From NCBI GenBank assembly GCA_016788885.1, contig JAEURX010000047.1:1-62353 (forward strand): DNA of 62,353 bases, in the 5' to 3' direction. Shown in pieces: positions 7,946-16,625 of this stretch (the stretch's first letter is position 1; the number at the start of each line of letters is the position of its first letter). The position numbers were made by a program, and so were the translations under genes. The notes beneath the pieces are model-generated. The model made no database searches. It was given only the letters and a program-made list of their open reading frames with translations, and had not been told where the DNA came from. The DNA comes from Nitrospira sp. GTDB lineage: Bacteria; Nitrospirota; Nitrospiria; Nitrospirales; Nitrospiraceae.

Positions 7946-9091
7946 CTAGAAGGTCAATGCAATGGACCCGGAAGCTAAAGCGGCCTGATCTCTAAAATCA
8001 TACCCGCCGGCGATATCGACGCGCAAGGCGAAGATGCGAAGCCCGAAGCCTGCCGTTGGGATGAACGGGGTCTTGGCATCCTGCATGTTCTTGAAGGCAC
8101 CGAGTCGGAACGACAGCAGTTCGGACAGAATCGTTTGTTCAGCCCCCAGGCTCAAGACCTGGCTGTAGACGCCGGGAGTCAGGGTATTGTTCTTGGTAAT
8201 ATCGACATCTGCGGTGAGCGTCAGCGAGTTATACGGGTTGACTGCGATGCCCGTGCGCACCTGCGGCAGCAGTTTGAATTTGTCGCCGTTCGGCGCATCG
8301 AACGTGGGCGCGTTAATGTCCTTCGCGACGATTCCCATCCGTAACCAGGAGGAGGGCCGGAACATGGCGCCGACATCGATGCCGAGTGCGGTGGAAATCT
8401 TGGCGCGCCCGATGTCTTCGAAGACTTTGACGTCGTCGCTCGCACCCCGAATATTGGTGGCACCGGTATAGGCCGCGCCCTGGATCACCTTCCCCGTGAT
8501 GCCGATCGAGAACATGCGGTCCATGAAGGCATAGGCATAGGACAGCGCGGCCTGTCGCACTTCCAATCCGTTCATGGCGAATTGGCCGTTGACGGTCAGG
8601 TTCGAGCCATTGTTCGTAAACCCGACCGGACTGCGCAGGAAACCTCCCGCCGTCGCAACATCGGACACGTTAAACCCCAGCGCATGTTCGCCGAAGTTGC
8701 CCTTGACGTAGAATCCGCCCGAGGCGGCTGCGGTGAGATTCGTGCCCGGTCTGTTCATGCGATCGAGCTGCTGCTGGAGGCGCGCGATGTTGCCGGCAGA
8801 GGTGTCGTTCAAATTGAGATTGTTGATTTCCTTCAACGTGTCGAAGACGTCACCGCGATCGATGAACTGGCCGCTGCCCTGAATCCGCATGTCGAACTTC
8901 TTACTCATCGCCATGCCGGCTGGGTTCCAGTAGGTGGCGAGGGAATCCGACGTGGTCGCGACTCCGGCCCCGCCCATACCCATCTGCCGTGAGCCCACGA
9001 ACACGAATTCGACTGCTGCGGCCTGAATCGGCAGCAAGACGACGAGCATCCAGGCGACGATGGGAAGGCTGCGACGGCAATGTGACAGCAT
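7946..9091 (-). CDS. TraF/FadL-like outer-membrane beta-barrel protein
   Basis: 381 residues with a cleavable signal peptide ending IQAAAVEF. The mature N-terminus FVGSRQMGMGGAGVATTSDSLATYWNPAGMA is the hallmark of the TraF_2/PorV/FadL-like barrels (GARAxGMGGAxVA..NPA). The rest is alternating beta strands and the C-terminus ends in Phe (SGSIALTF), as outer-membrane barrels do. Despite the family name it need not be linked to conjugation. The start at 9091 (ATG) is preferred over TTG at 9100; both fit the promoter at 9132-9160. Substrate unknown. Confidence 0.8.
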   Translation of the reverse strand: MLSHCRRSLPIVAWMLVVLLPIQAAAVEFVFVGSRQMGMGGAGVATTSDSLATYWNPAGMAMSKKFDMRIQGSGQFIDRGDVFDTLKEINNLNLNDTSAGNIARLQQQLDRMNRPGTNLTAAASGGFYVKGNFGEHALGFNVSDVATAGGFLRSPVGFTNNGSNLTVNGQFAMNGLEVRQAALSYAYAFMDRMFSIGITGKVIQGAAYTGATNIRGASDDVKVFEDIGRAKISTALGIDVGAMFRPSSWLRMGIVAKDINAPTFDAPNGDKFKLLPQVRTGIAVNPYNSLTLTADVDITKNNTLTPGVYSQVLSLGAEQTILSELLSFRLGAFKNMQDAKTPFIPTAGFGLRIFALRVDIAGGYDFRDQAALASGSIALTF

Positions 9092-9131
9092 AGGAATCAA
9101 GGGACTCTGGGTGACAGCGGTCGAATAGCGC

Positions 9132-9160
9132 AGTCTACGAAAAGATGCTCAACCCGTCAA
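9132..9160 (-). promoter_or_regulatory. Sigma-70-type promoter for the TraF-like gene
   Basis: Reading the minus strand: -35 TTGACG (9160-9155), a 17-base spacer and -10 TAGACT (9137-9132). Transcription would start near 9125, about 35 bases before the proposed ATG at 9091. Confidence 0.55.
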
Positions 9161-9231
9161 GAAGCCGTGGCTGAATTTGAGGGCGTCGTCGAAATCTGTG
9201 GGGGTACGTCACCGTGCCGTGCAGCAGTTCC

Positions 9232-9900
<669 letters not shown>

Positions 9901-9986
9901 GAAACCATGTTGTCCAATACTGATATGGCGGAGTCGCTGTGCCGCGGCACTATCGTCGCGCCACGCCCCGGTCACTCACAGCGTGA

Positions 9987-11264
9987 TCATTCATATCTCA
10001 GCGCGGCAGCCGGATCGAGTTTTGCCGCCTGGAGTGACGGATATAGGGTGGCGGCAAAACTGATGAGAATGGCCGAGCCTGCGACGAGTAACACATCCGA
10101 TCCAAGGACATGCACTGGAATTTTCGAAATGTAATAAACGGTCGGATCGAAGGTCCAGAAGGTTTGGATCAACCAGAGGAACGCGTATCCGAGCGGCACG
10201 CCGATGGCCGCGCCGGAACAGCCGATGATCAGGCCGTTCAGCATAAAAATACGCATGATCCCTTTGCGTGTGGCTCCCATCGCTTTGAGAATGGCGATCT
10301 CGCGTTGTTTTTCGGTCACGATCATGGTGAGCGTGCTGACGATGTTGAACGAGGCCACGATCGTGATCAGCACGAGCAACAGGAACATCATCGTCTTTTC
10401 CAGCTTGAGGGCCGAGAACAGGTTGCGATTCATCTGCATCCAGTCGCGCGCCCAGAAGGCGAAGCCAAGCTGCTGTTCGATCGAGCGGGCCACGTCACTC
10501 GCGCGGAACACGTCGGCGACCTTCACCTCGATGCCCGTGACCGTGGCGCCCATGTTGAAAAACTTTTGCGCCTCCGCCAACTCGATGTAGGCCAGGGAGG
10601 AATCGTATTCGTACATGCCGGATTGAAAGATGCCGACGACGACGAATTGCCGGATTTTTGGCGTCATGCTGGCGCCCGTAATCGGCCCCACGGGTGACAC
10701 CACGTTCAGGGTGTCGCCGGGGAAGACCCCAAGGCGCATCGACAGCTCTTTCCCGAGAATGATGCCGGGCCGCATGGCCGTATCCGGACCGTTCGGTTCC
10801 CGTTCTTTCTCGGGAATGACGACTTTGCTCGTGTGTGAGAGGTCGTCCAGGTTGCCGGTGATGAGATTATGGGCGAGTTCAGTCACCGTGCCTTCACGCG
10901 CAGGGTCGATGCCGCGCAGGATGATGCCCTGAACCCCTGAGGAGGAGGTCAGCAGCACCTGCCGAAAGATAAACGGAGTGGCGGCAACCACCTCCGGAAC
11001 AGCGGCGACCTTCTTGACCTGCTCTTCGTACTCGGACATGGACTCCTTCATGCGGTCGTTCACGAGGATGTGCGCCGTGGTGCCGAGGATCTTCGCCTGG
11101 ACGTCCTCCTTGAACCCGGTCATGATGCCGACCGTGCCGATCAACGCGGCCACGCCGAGCGTGATCCCGACGATGGAGACGATGGTATTGAACGAGATGG
11201 TGCGATTGCGTCGTTTCGCGCGCAGGTATCGGAGGCCGATATAGATTTCGTAGGGCAGCGCCAT
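9987..11264 (-). CDS. lolC: Lipoprotein-releasing ABC transporter permease
   Basis: 425-residue FtsX-type permease of the LolC/E family. It has one N-terminal membrane segment (residues about 20-45, TISFNTIVSIVGITLGVAALIG), a large periplasmic domain, and three membrane segments in the last 150 residues, with the FtsX-type ALKAMGATRKGIMRIF coupling region. A single permease gene is present, so the complex may be a LolC/E homodimer with LolD, as in many bacteria outside the enterics. It starts 3 bp after the lysS stop. Confidence 0.9.
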   Translation of the reverse strand: MALPYEIYIGLRYLRAKRRNRTISFNTIVSIVGITLGVAALIGTVGIMTGFKEDVQAKILGTTAHILVNDRMKESMSEYEEQVKKVAAVPEVVAATPFIFRQVLLTSSSGVQGIILRGIDPAREGTVTELAHNLITGNLDDLSHTSKVVIPEKEREPNGPDTAMRPGIILGKELSMRLGVFPGDTLNVVSPVGPITGASMTPKIRQFVVVGIFQSGMYEYDSSLAYIELAEAQKFFNMGATVTGIEVKVADVFRASDVARSIEQQLGFAFWARDWMQMNRNLFSALKLEKTMMFLLLVLITIVASFNIVSTLTMIVTEKQREIAILKAMGATRKGIMRIFMLNGLIIGCSGAAIGVPLGYAFLWLIQTFWTFDPTVYYISKIPVHVLGSDVLLVAGSAILISFAATLYPSLQAAKLDPAAALRYE

Positions 11265-11267
11265 GTC

Positions 11268-12749
11268 TTACTTTTCAGGCCTCAGTTGCGGGAAGAGCAC
11301 CACATCCCGGATGGAGGCCTGATTGGTAAAGAGCATGACCAGCCGATCGATCCCGATGCCTTCACCGGCCGTGGGCGGCATGCCGTATTCGAGGGCCCGC
11401 AGGAAATCTTCGTCCACTCGATGGGCCTCCTCGTCGCCGGCGGCATGTTGCGCCGCCTGAGCCTCGAAGCGTTCCCGTTGATCCAGCGGGTCATTCAACT
11501 CGGAAAACGCGTTGGCCAGTTCGCGCCCCGCGATGTAGAGCTCGAACCGATCGGTCAAGGACGGATCGGAATCCTTCCTGCGCGCGAGGGGGGAGATCTC
11601 AATCGGATAGTCGGTGATGAAGGTCGGTTGTTGCAGTTGTGGCTCGACCGTCTCCTCGAACATGTCGTTCAGGATGTTGACGAGGGAAGCTTGAGGATCG
11701 ACGTCGACGCCAAGCCGCTTGGCAGCCGCAAGGGCCTCGTCGCGATTCTTGAGCACCGAGGGCGGTAAGCTGTTCACCTCTAAGATTGCCTGGTGGTACG
11801 ACCAGCGTCGCCAGGGCGAGCCCAGTTGGATCTGTGTGCCCTGATACTCGATCGTTGTCGTGCCGAAAATGTCCTGGGCCAAACGGCTGAAGAGTTCTTC
11901 CGTCAGCACGATGAGGTCATGGTAGTCGGCATAGGCGACGTAAAACTCCAGCATCGTGAATTCAGGGTTGTGGATCGTCGAGATCCCTTCATTTCGAAAG
12001 TTGCGGTTAATTTCGAAGACGCGGGGAAATCCACCCACGATCAAGCGCTTGAGATAGAGTTCCGGCGCGATTCGGAGATACAGCTCGGCGTCCAATGCAT
12101 TGTGGTGGGTGACGAAGGGTTTGGCTGCCGCGCCGCCGGGAATCGGATGCATCATCGGCGTTTCCACCTCCAGGAACCCGCGCTCGTTGAGAAATGCGCG
12201 AATGCCTGAGACGATTCGGCTGCGCAGGGCAAAGATCTGGTGCACCTGCGGATTGGCGATGAGATCCACATACCGCTGACGGTATCTGGTCTCGACATCG
12301 GTGAGGCCGTGCCATTTTTCCGGTAGGGGACGGAGGGCCTTGCTCAAAAAGGTGAGGGTCTTGGCTTCGACGGTGAACTCATTGGTCTTGGTGCGGAACA
12401 GGGTGCCGGTCACGCCGATCCAATCGCCCAAATCCAGCCCTTCGGAGATCTGGTGAGTCTGCTCACCCAGCGTATCTTTCTTCAAATACACCTGCAGGCG
12501 TTCCGAGCCGTCCTGTAACACGGCAAAGGCAGCCTTGCCGAACCGGCGTAGTCCGACGATGCGGCCGGCGATGGTGCACCCGATCTGTTCCTGCTCGAGC
12601 GTGTCTTTCGTTTTCTCGCCGTGCAGGCGGACGAGCTGCCCGGCCCGGTCCTTGACCTCGAAACGTGTGCCGTAGGGGGCCACGCCGAGCTGGCGGAGCT
12701 GATCCAGTTTCTTGATGCGTTGCTGACGCTGATCGTTCAATTCATCCAT
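11268..12749 (-). CDS. lysS: Lysyl-tRNA synthetase (class II)
   Basis: Charges tRNA-Lys. From ATG at 12749 it has 493 residues: an N-terminal OB-fold anticodon-binding domain (residues about 50-150) and a class II catalytic core with motif 2 (FRNEGISTIHNPEFTMLEFY) and motif 3 (GEGIGIDRLVML). An in-frame ATG at 12770 would add seven residues that lie inside a 7-bp-phased repeat array; the GAGAG sequence just before 12749 favours the shorter form. It sits between prfB and lolC; prfB-lysS adjacency is common in bacteria. Confidence 0.95.
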   Translation of the reverse strand: MDELNDQRQQRIKKLDQLRQLGVAPYGTRFEVKDRAGQLVRLHGEKTKDTLEQEQIGCTIAGRIVGLRRFGKAAFAVLQDGSERLQVYLKKDTLGEQTHQISEGLDLGDWIGVTGTLFRTKTNEFTVEAKTLTFLSKALRPLPEKWHGLTDVETRYRQRYVDLIANPQVHQIFALRSRIVSGIRAFLNERGFLEVETPMMHPIPGGAAAKPFVTHHNALDAELYLRIAPELYLKRLIVGGFPRVFEINRNFRNEGISTIHNPEFTMLEFYVAYADYHDLIVLTEELFSRLAQDIFGTTTIEYQGTQIQLGSPWRRWSYHQAILEVNSLPPSVLKNRDEALAAAKRLGVDVDPQASLVNILNDMFEETVEPQLQQPTFITDYPIEISPLARRKDSDPSLTDRFELYIAGRELANAFSELNDPLDQRERFEAQAAQHAAGDEEAHRVDEDFLRALEYGMPPTAGEGIGIDRLVMLFTNQASIRDVVLFPQLRPEK

Positions 12750-12751
12750 CG

Positions 12752-12820
12752 GTACTCTCTCGTCGTTCATATCTCGTCGCGCGTGGTTCGCGTACGGTGT
12801 TCCACGAGCGACGCGTCACG
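12752..12820 (-). repeat. Degenerate 7-bp-phased repeat array between prfB and lysS
   Basis: On the minus strand the spacer can be read as 7-base units such as AACGTGA, CGCGTCG, CTCGTGG, TACGCGA, GCGACGA, GATATGA, ACGACGA. The composition (CGTGA, ACGACGA) and 7-base phase match the array upstream of trpG. It runs from the prfB stop to the lysS start region. Confidence 0.45.
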
Positions 12821-13964
12821 TTAAAGGTCGTCGTCTTTCATGGCGATCGGCTCGGGTGCCTTGCCGCCGGTCATTTTTCTTTGGAGATAGGCTTCGATGA
12901 ATCCGTCTAGTTCGCCGTCCATGACGGCGGACACCTGGCCGACCTCATGTCCGGTCCGATGGTCTTTGACCATTTGGTATGGCTGAAACACGTAGGAACG
13001 GATTTGACTGCCCCAGGCGATATCCTTTTTCTCGCCGACAATCGCGTTGAATTCGGCTTCCTTCTTACGTTGTTCCAGCTCAAACAAGCGGGCGCGCAAA
13101 ATCTTCATGGCTCCGTTGCGGTTTTGGAGCTGGGACCGCTCGTTTTGGCATTGCACGACGATACCGGTCGGGATGTGTGTAATGCGAATGGCGGTTTCCA
13201 CTTTGTTGACGTTTTGCCCTCCGGCGCCGCCGGCGCGGAACGTATCAATCCGGAGGTCCTTGTCTTCGATCACGACCTGCACATCATCGTCCAGCTCGGG
13301 ATAGACAAACACGGAGGCGAAGGACGTATGGCGGCGTTTGTTTGCGTCAAACGGGGAGATCCGCACCAGGCGATGCACGCCGGCTTCGGCTTTCAGATAG
13401 CCATAGGCGTAGGGGCCGTTGACGGACAATGTCGCGCTCTTAATGCCGGCTTCTTCGCCAGCCTGCAAATCCAGGGTTTCGACCTTGAATCCTTTTTGTT
13501 CCGCCCATCGCACATACATGCGGAGCAGCATTTGCGCCCAGTCCTGAGACTCGGTGCCACCGGCGCCAGGGTGGATGGCAAAGATCGCGTTGTTCGCATC
13601 CAGTTCGCCCGAGAGCAACAGTTCGATGCGAAACTGGGCGACGGATTTTTCGAATGGGTCGAGTTCGGCCGTCAGCTCCTGCTCCAACCCGGCGTCCCCC
13701 GATTCCAGCGCTAATTCCAGCAGCGCCTCGATGTCGCTTTGGCGGCGTTCGGTGTCCCGCCATCGGGAGAGTTCGCGGTCTAACGCAGCTTTGCGGCGAT
13801 TGACCTTGGCGGCGGCCTGCGTATCTTTCCAGAAATCAGGCTGGGAGGTTTTGAGTTCGATGTCGTTGAGTTCAGCCGTCATCCGAGCCAGGTCAAAGAT
13901 GCCCCCGTAATTGAGCCAACTGTTCGCCAAGGGTGCGCACACGGGTCCGGACATCATCTAACAT
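12821..13964 (-). CDS. prfB: Peptide chain release factor 2 (programmed +1 frameshift)
   Basis: RF2 terminates translation at UGA and UAA. The true start is ATG at 13964 (Shine-Dalgarno AAGGAA); 23 codons later an in-frame TGA (13895-13893) interrupts the gene. Translation continues after a +1 shift into the main frame ([11 protein letters not shown]...). The main frame has the stop-recognition SPF tripeptide ([11 protein letters not shown]), the peptidyl-hydrolysis GGQ motif ([12 protein letters not shown]) and the usual C-terminus. The joined product is about 380 residues. An ATG at 13957 that opens the second frame alone is an artefact. It is 18 bp after lnt. Confidence 0.95.
13892..13907 (-). 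promoter_or_regulatory. prfB +1 programmed frameshift site
   Basis: On the minus strand the site reads CGGGGGCATCTTTGAC: a Shine-Dalgarno-like GGGGG three bases before the slippery CTT, followed directly by the in-frame UGA and then C. This is the classical bacterial RF2 autoregulation signal. When RF2 is scarce the ribosome pauses at UGAC and slips from CUU to UUU, restoring the RF2 frame. Confidence 0.93.
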
Positions 13965-13982
13965 GGCACGTTCCTTTCTTTC

Positions 13983-15617
13983 TCACGCTGGTCGCCCGGC
14001 TGGTTCTCCACCGGCGGGTTCCGTGTCGTGCGAGAAGTAGCCGGTCAGGCACAAAAGCGCGATGAGTATAGCACAGGCATACGCAAAGAGATCACCGTAT
14101 TGGGAGTAAAAGGTCTGTTGATGGCTGACGGGAATCGTCCCCCGCAGCGCCTCTTGGGTGAAGATCGATGACTGCTGCAACACGCGGCCATACGGATCGA
14201 TGAATCCGGAGATGCCGGTATTCGCCGCCCGCGCGAACGCGACATGGTTTTCCACGGCGCGAAAGACGACCATGCCGAAGTGTTGATAGGGTGCCGAGGA
14301 TGGGCCGAACCACGCGTCGTTTGTCACCGTGACCATGAAGTCGGCGCCGTTCGCCGCGAACTGCCGCACGAGGTTGGGGAAGATCACTTCGTAACAAATC
14401 ACGACGCCGAACTTGAGATGGAAGTCGGGGTTGGTCGCGGCGGCTGCCAGCGGAGGAGATTTCTCATGGGGCTTGAACATCAACAGGGTCGAGCCGGGAC
14501 CGGCTTCGAAGTCCCCGATTCCTTCCACAAGCTTATCGAGAAAGAACAGCAGCGAGTTATGAAACGGAATGTATTCACCGAAGGGCACGAGGTGTTGTTT
14601 GTCGTATCGACCCAGGATTTGGCCGTCCGTCGCGAGGAGGTACGCGCTGTTGAGAAGGAACGGGCGGCCGTCCGGGTGCCGCCGCAAGGCCGGACTGCCG
14701 AACAGGAGAGGCGCTCCGGCGCGCCGTACCATGTCGCCCACGAGGAGCCGGTATTGTGGCTCCATCTCATACACGAAGGGCGTGGCGGCTTCCGGCCATA
14801 CGATGAGATCCAGGTTGTCGCCGAGTCCCGTCGTGAGGCGATCGAATCGCGACATCGTTTCCTGCCGGAATGCGACATCCCATTTTTGAGCCTGTTCGAC
14901 GTTCGGTTGCACGACTCCGACGGACAACGTGCGAGCCTGCACATGCTGAGCGGCCGACAGGAGTGTGGTGCCGTAAAACAGGGCCACCCCGAATCCGGCG
15001 CCGGCGGCGACCGAGGAGGGCCAGGGGAACGAGCGAATCTGAAAACCACGATAGGCCTTGAAGCTCCAGATCAGTGTTTCCGCCAGGGCGGCATTGACCA
15101 ACACCAGAAGAAACGAGACGCCATAGACGCCGAAATGATCGGCAAACTGGATAATGGGCAGCCACTGATATTGAGAGTACCCGAAGAGCGCCCAGGGCAG
15201 GCCGGAGAGAAAGTACGTGCGGATCAACTCCAGGGTGACCCAGAGAAAGGGTGCCGGCAGAAACCCCAAGGTGGGAAACGCCGTTCTGATCCACGACAGG
15301 GCTCCGGCATAGACGGCCAGATACAGCCCGAGATAGATCGTGAGCAACAGCATGACGAGTGTGGCAATCGGGAAGGGTACTTTGCCGTACACGTTCATTG
15401 CGGTGATGACCCAGAACATCGCTCCCGTAAAGGCGACCGACCCCGCAAGCCAACCGACACGGAACGCGCGCCGTGGAGCAGCATATTCCACCGCGATATG
15501 CAGGGGAACCAAGGCGAACCAGGCGATGAGGCCGAAATCAAATGCCGGAAAGGAGAGGGGGTAGAGAAAACCGCTCGCGCAGGCAAGCAGAATGAGGCGT
15601 GCGCGGGAGATGGTCAT
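13983..15617 (-). CDS. lnt: Apolipoprotein N-acyltransferase
   Basis: Adds the third acyl chain to lipoproteins before LolCDE release. 544 residues from ATG at 15617: a six- to eight-helix membrane region (about 1-215), a periplasmic nitrilase-type domain (about 220-505) with the catalytic triad in IVWPEAATPF (Glu), YDKQHLVPFGEY (Lys) and VICYEVIF (Cys), and a C-terminal helix. A TTG start at 15653 lies exactly on the predicted -35 box, so it is rejected. First gene of the lnt-prfB-lysS-lolC-lolD run. Confidence 0.93.
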   Translation of the reverse strand: MTISRARLILLACASGFLYPLSFPAFDFGLIAWFALVPLHIAVEYAAPRRAFRVGWLAGSVAFTGAMFWVITAMNVYGKVPFPIATLVMLLLTIYLGLYLAVYAGALSWIRTAFPTLGFLPAPFLWVTLELIRTYFLSGLPWALFGYSQYQWLPIIQFADHFGVYGVSFLLVLVNAALAETLIWSFKAYRGFQIRSFPWPSSVAAGAGFGVALFYGTTLLSAAQHVQARTLSVGVVQPNVEQAQKWDVAFRQETMSRFDRLTTGLGDNLDLIVWPEAATPFVYEMEPQYRLLVGDMVRRAGAPLLFGSPALRRHPDGRPFLLNSAYLLATDGQILGRYDKQHLVPFGEYIPFHNSLLFFLDKLVEGIGDFEAGPGSTLLMFKPHEKSPPLAAAATNPDFHLKFGVVICYEVIFPNLVRQFAANGADFMVTVTNDAWFGPSSAPYQHFGMVVFRAVENHVAFARAANTGISGFIDPYGRVLQQSSIFTQEALRGTIPVSHQQTFYSQYGDLFAYACAILIALLCLTGYFSHDTEPAGGEPAGRPA

Positions 15618-15624
15618 TGCCGCT

Positions 15625-15653
15625 AACTTAACGAAAGCATTAGAGAGATTCAA
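15625..15653 (-). promoter_or_regulatory. Promoter for lnt, placing the start site at the ATG
   Basis: Minus strand: -35 TTGAAT (15653-15648), 17-base spacer, -10 TAAGTT (15630-15625). The expected first base of RNA is near 15618, one base before the lnt ATG at 15617. If correct, the lnt message is leaderless. Confidence 0.5.
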
Positions 15654-15716
15654 CAGGCCACTGCGAGAAGGGCTTGCCGGGCCCTTCAGCGTGCCGATGC
15701 GGCTCAGTCGGTAAGG

Positions 15717-16115
15717 TCAGTGGCCTGGTCGTCCACCGGGCGGCGCGATCCGGCCCGGAAACCCGGAGGCGGTCGGTTGCTGGGGTTGCGGATTGGCCAT
15801 TGCTTTGGGGGAAAGCGGGAGGAGCGGTGCGGGCGTGAGCCGATTCGGCGGTGGCGTGGTTCCAAGGGGCGTGAGTACGCCCGACGAGGCACCGGAGAGC
15901 GCATTGATGCCGGGGGACGGCAGTCCCGTTCCCACTGTGGTGGGGTGCGTGATGCCATGAGCATCCGAGTAGATGGCGTCGCTCCCGCTGAGGGGAGATA
16001 ACAGACCGTTCGTGCCGTCCGGCTGTCGAACCGGGGATGATTGGGCGCTGGTGTGGGAGATCGGGCCCAGGAGTGAGCCGCATGTCAGGAGTAGGATAAG
16101 CCTCATCGTGAGCAT
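15717..16115 (-). CDS. Small secreted Pro/Gly/Ser-rich protein
   Basis: 132 residues. A signal peptide (MLTMRLILLLTCGSLLGPISHTSA) precedes a low-complexity mature chain rich in Pro, Gly, Ser and Thr (TPPPNRLTPAPLLPLSP). No known domain or catalytic motif. AGAGGA precedes the start. It resembles in style, but not clearly in sequence, the secreted protein at 28597-29019. A longer overlapping frame on the same strand (15640-16425) lacks a signal peptide and a ribosome-binding site and is taken as a shadow. Unknown function. Confidence 0.55.
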   Translation of the reverse strand: MLTMRLILLLTCGSLLGPISHTSAQSSPVRQPDGTNGLLSPLSGSDAIYSDAHGITHPTTVGTGLPSPGINALSGASSGVLTPLGTTPPPNRLTPAPLLPLSPKAMANPQPQQPTASGFPGRIAPPGGRPGH

Positions 16116-16265
16116 GGTGCGTCCTCTGAGAGCGCGAGTGAATCAAGACTGACAGGCCCATGGTCATTGTATCAGACGGCTCGCCGCTTCCCCGCACATG
16201 ATCCTGTTGCTCTTTTGCGAATGACGATGGCCGGGAAGCCGCACCGGTCCTCAACTTTTCCCGTA

Positions 16266-16294
16266 TTGACCGATTTTTTCCCCAGGCGTAGACT
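16266..16294 (+). promoter_or_regulatory. Sigma-70-type promoter with a long leader
   Basis: TTGACC (16266-16271), 17-base spacer, TAGACT (16289-16294). The first downstream gene of any size starts at 16626, so the transcript would have a leader of about 325 bases. Confidence 0.5.
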
Positions 16295-16523
16295 GATTTC
16301 AGCAATTCAGTACCACCCTTTCTGCAGGTGGTCACATGGTCCTCCGTGGCGAACATGACCGCCGCTGTGACCAAGCCAGCCTTGGCCCGAGAGGGCTCTG
16401 CGGCGTTTCCCCTCAACAACCTCACGCTTCAGCAATGTTCGGCTCGCCTGTTGTGCTTCGTGCGACCGAAACCACCATACATGCCGGTCAGTGTCACCAC
16501 GTTGAAAAAAAGGAGGTCTGTCT

Positions 16524-16556
16524 ATGCAGGCTGGACTCCAGGTCTGTGTCGTGTAG
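16524..16556 (+). CDS. Possible 10-residue leader peptide
   Basis: The mini-ORF MQAGLQVCVV is preceded by a near-perfect AGGAGG at seven bases. It ends 69 bp before the 315-residue membrane protein gene at 16626. It may be a regulatory upstream ORF or chance; no run of a single amino acid suggests attenuation. Confidence 0.25.
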   Translation: MQAGLQVCVV

Positions 16557-16625
16557 AGAACGGCGTGCCGGTGTCCTACCTGCGTGCCGCGCGCCGAGCT
16601 AGGCTGAGGCAGGAAGGAGGGTGCC

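Larger units (their letters stand above)
16116..16625. other. 510-bp region without a confident gene
   Basis: Contains the upstream end of the secreted-protein gene on the minus strand, the promoter at 16266-16294, and a leader of about 325 bases before the membrane protein gene. Inside the leader a strong Shine-Dalgarno (AAAAAAAGGAGG, about 16505-16516) sits seven bases before an ATG that opens only a 10-residue frame (16524-16556). Open frames of 88 and 104 residues (16336, 16328) have no ribosome-binding site or recognisable content. No tRNA or known riboswitch was recognised. Confidence 0.5.

Noticed and set aside
7946-9091. Conjugation system suggested by the TraF-like name
   Set aside because: The family covers many chromosomal outer-membrane barrels and no other transfer gene is nearby.
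14244-15626. 460-residue frame antisense to lnt
   Set aside because: Overlaps all of lnt and has a charged, repetitive composition without domain features.
15640-16425. 261-residue minus-strand frame overlapping the secreted Pro-rich protein
   Set aside because: No signal peptide or start site; the shorter overlapping frame has both.
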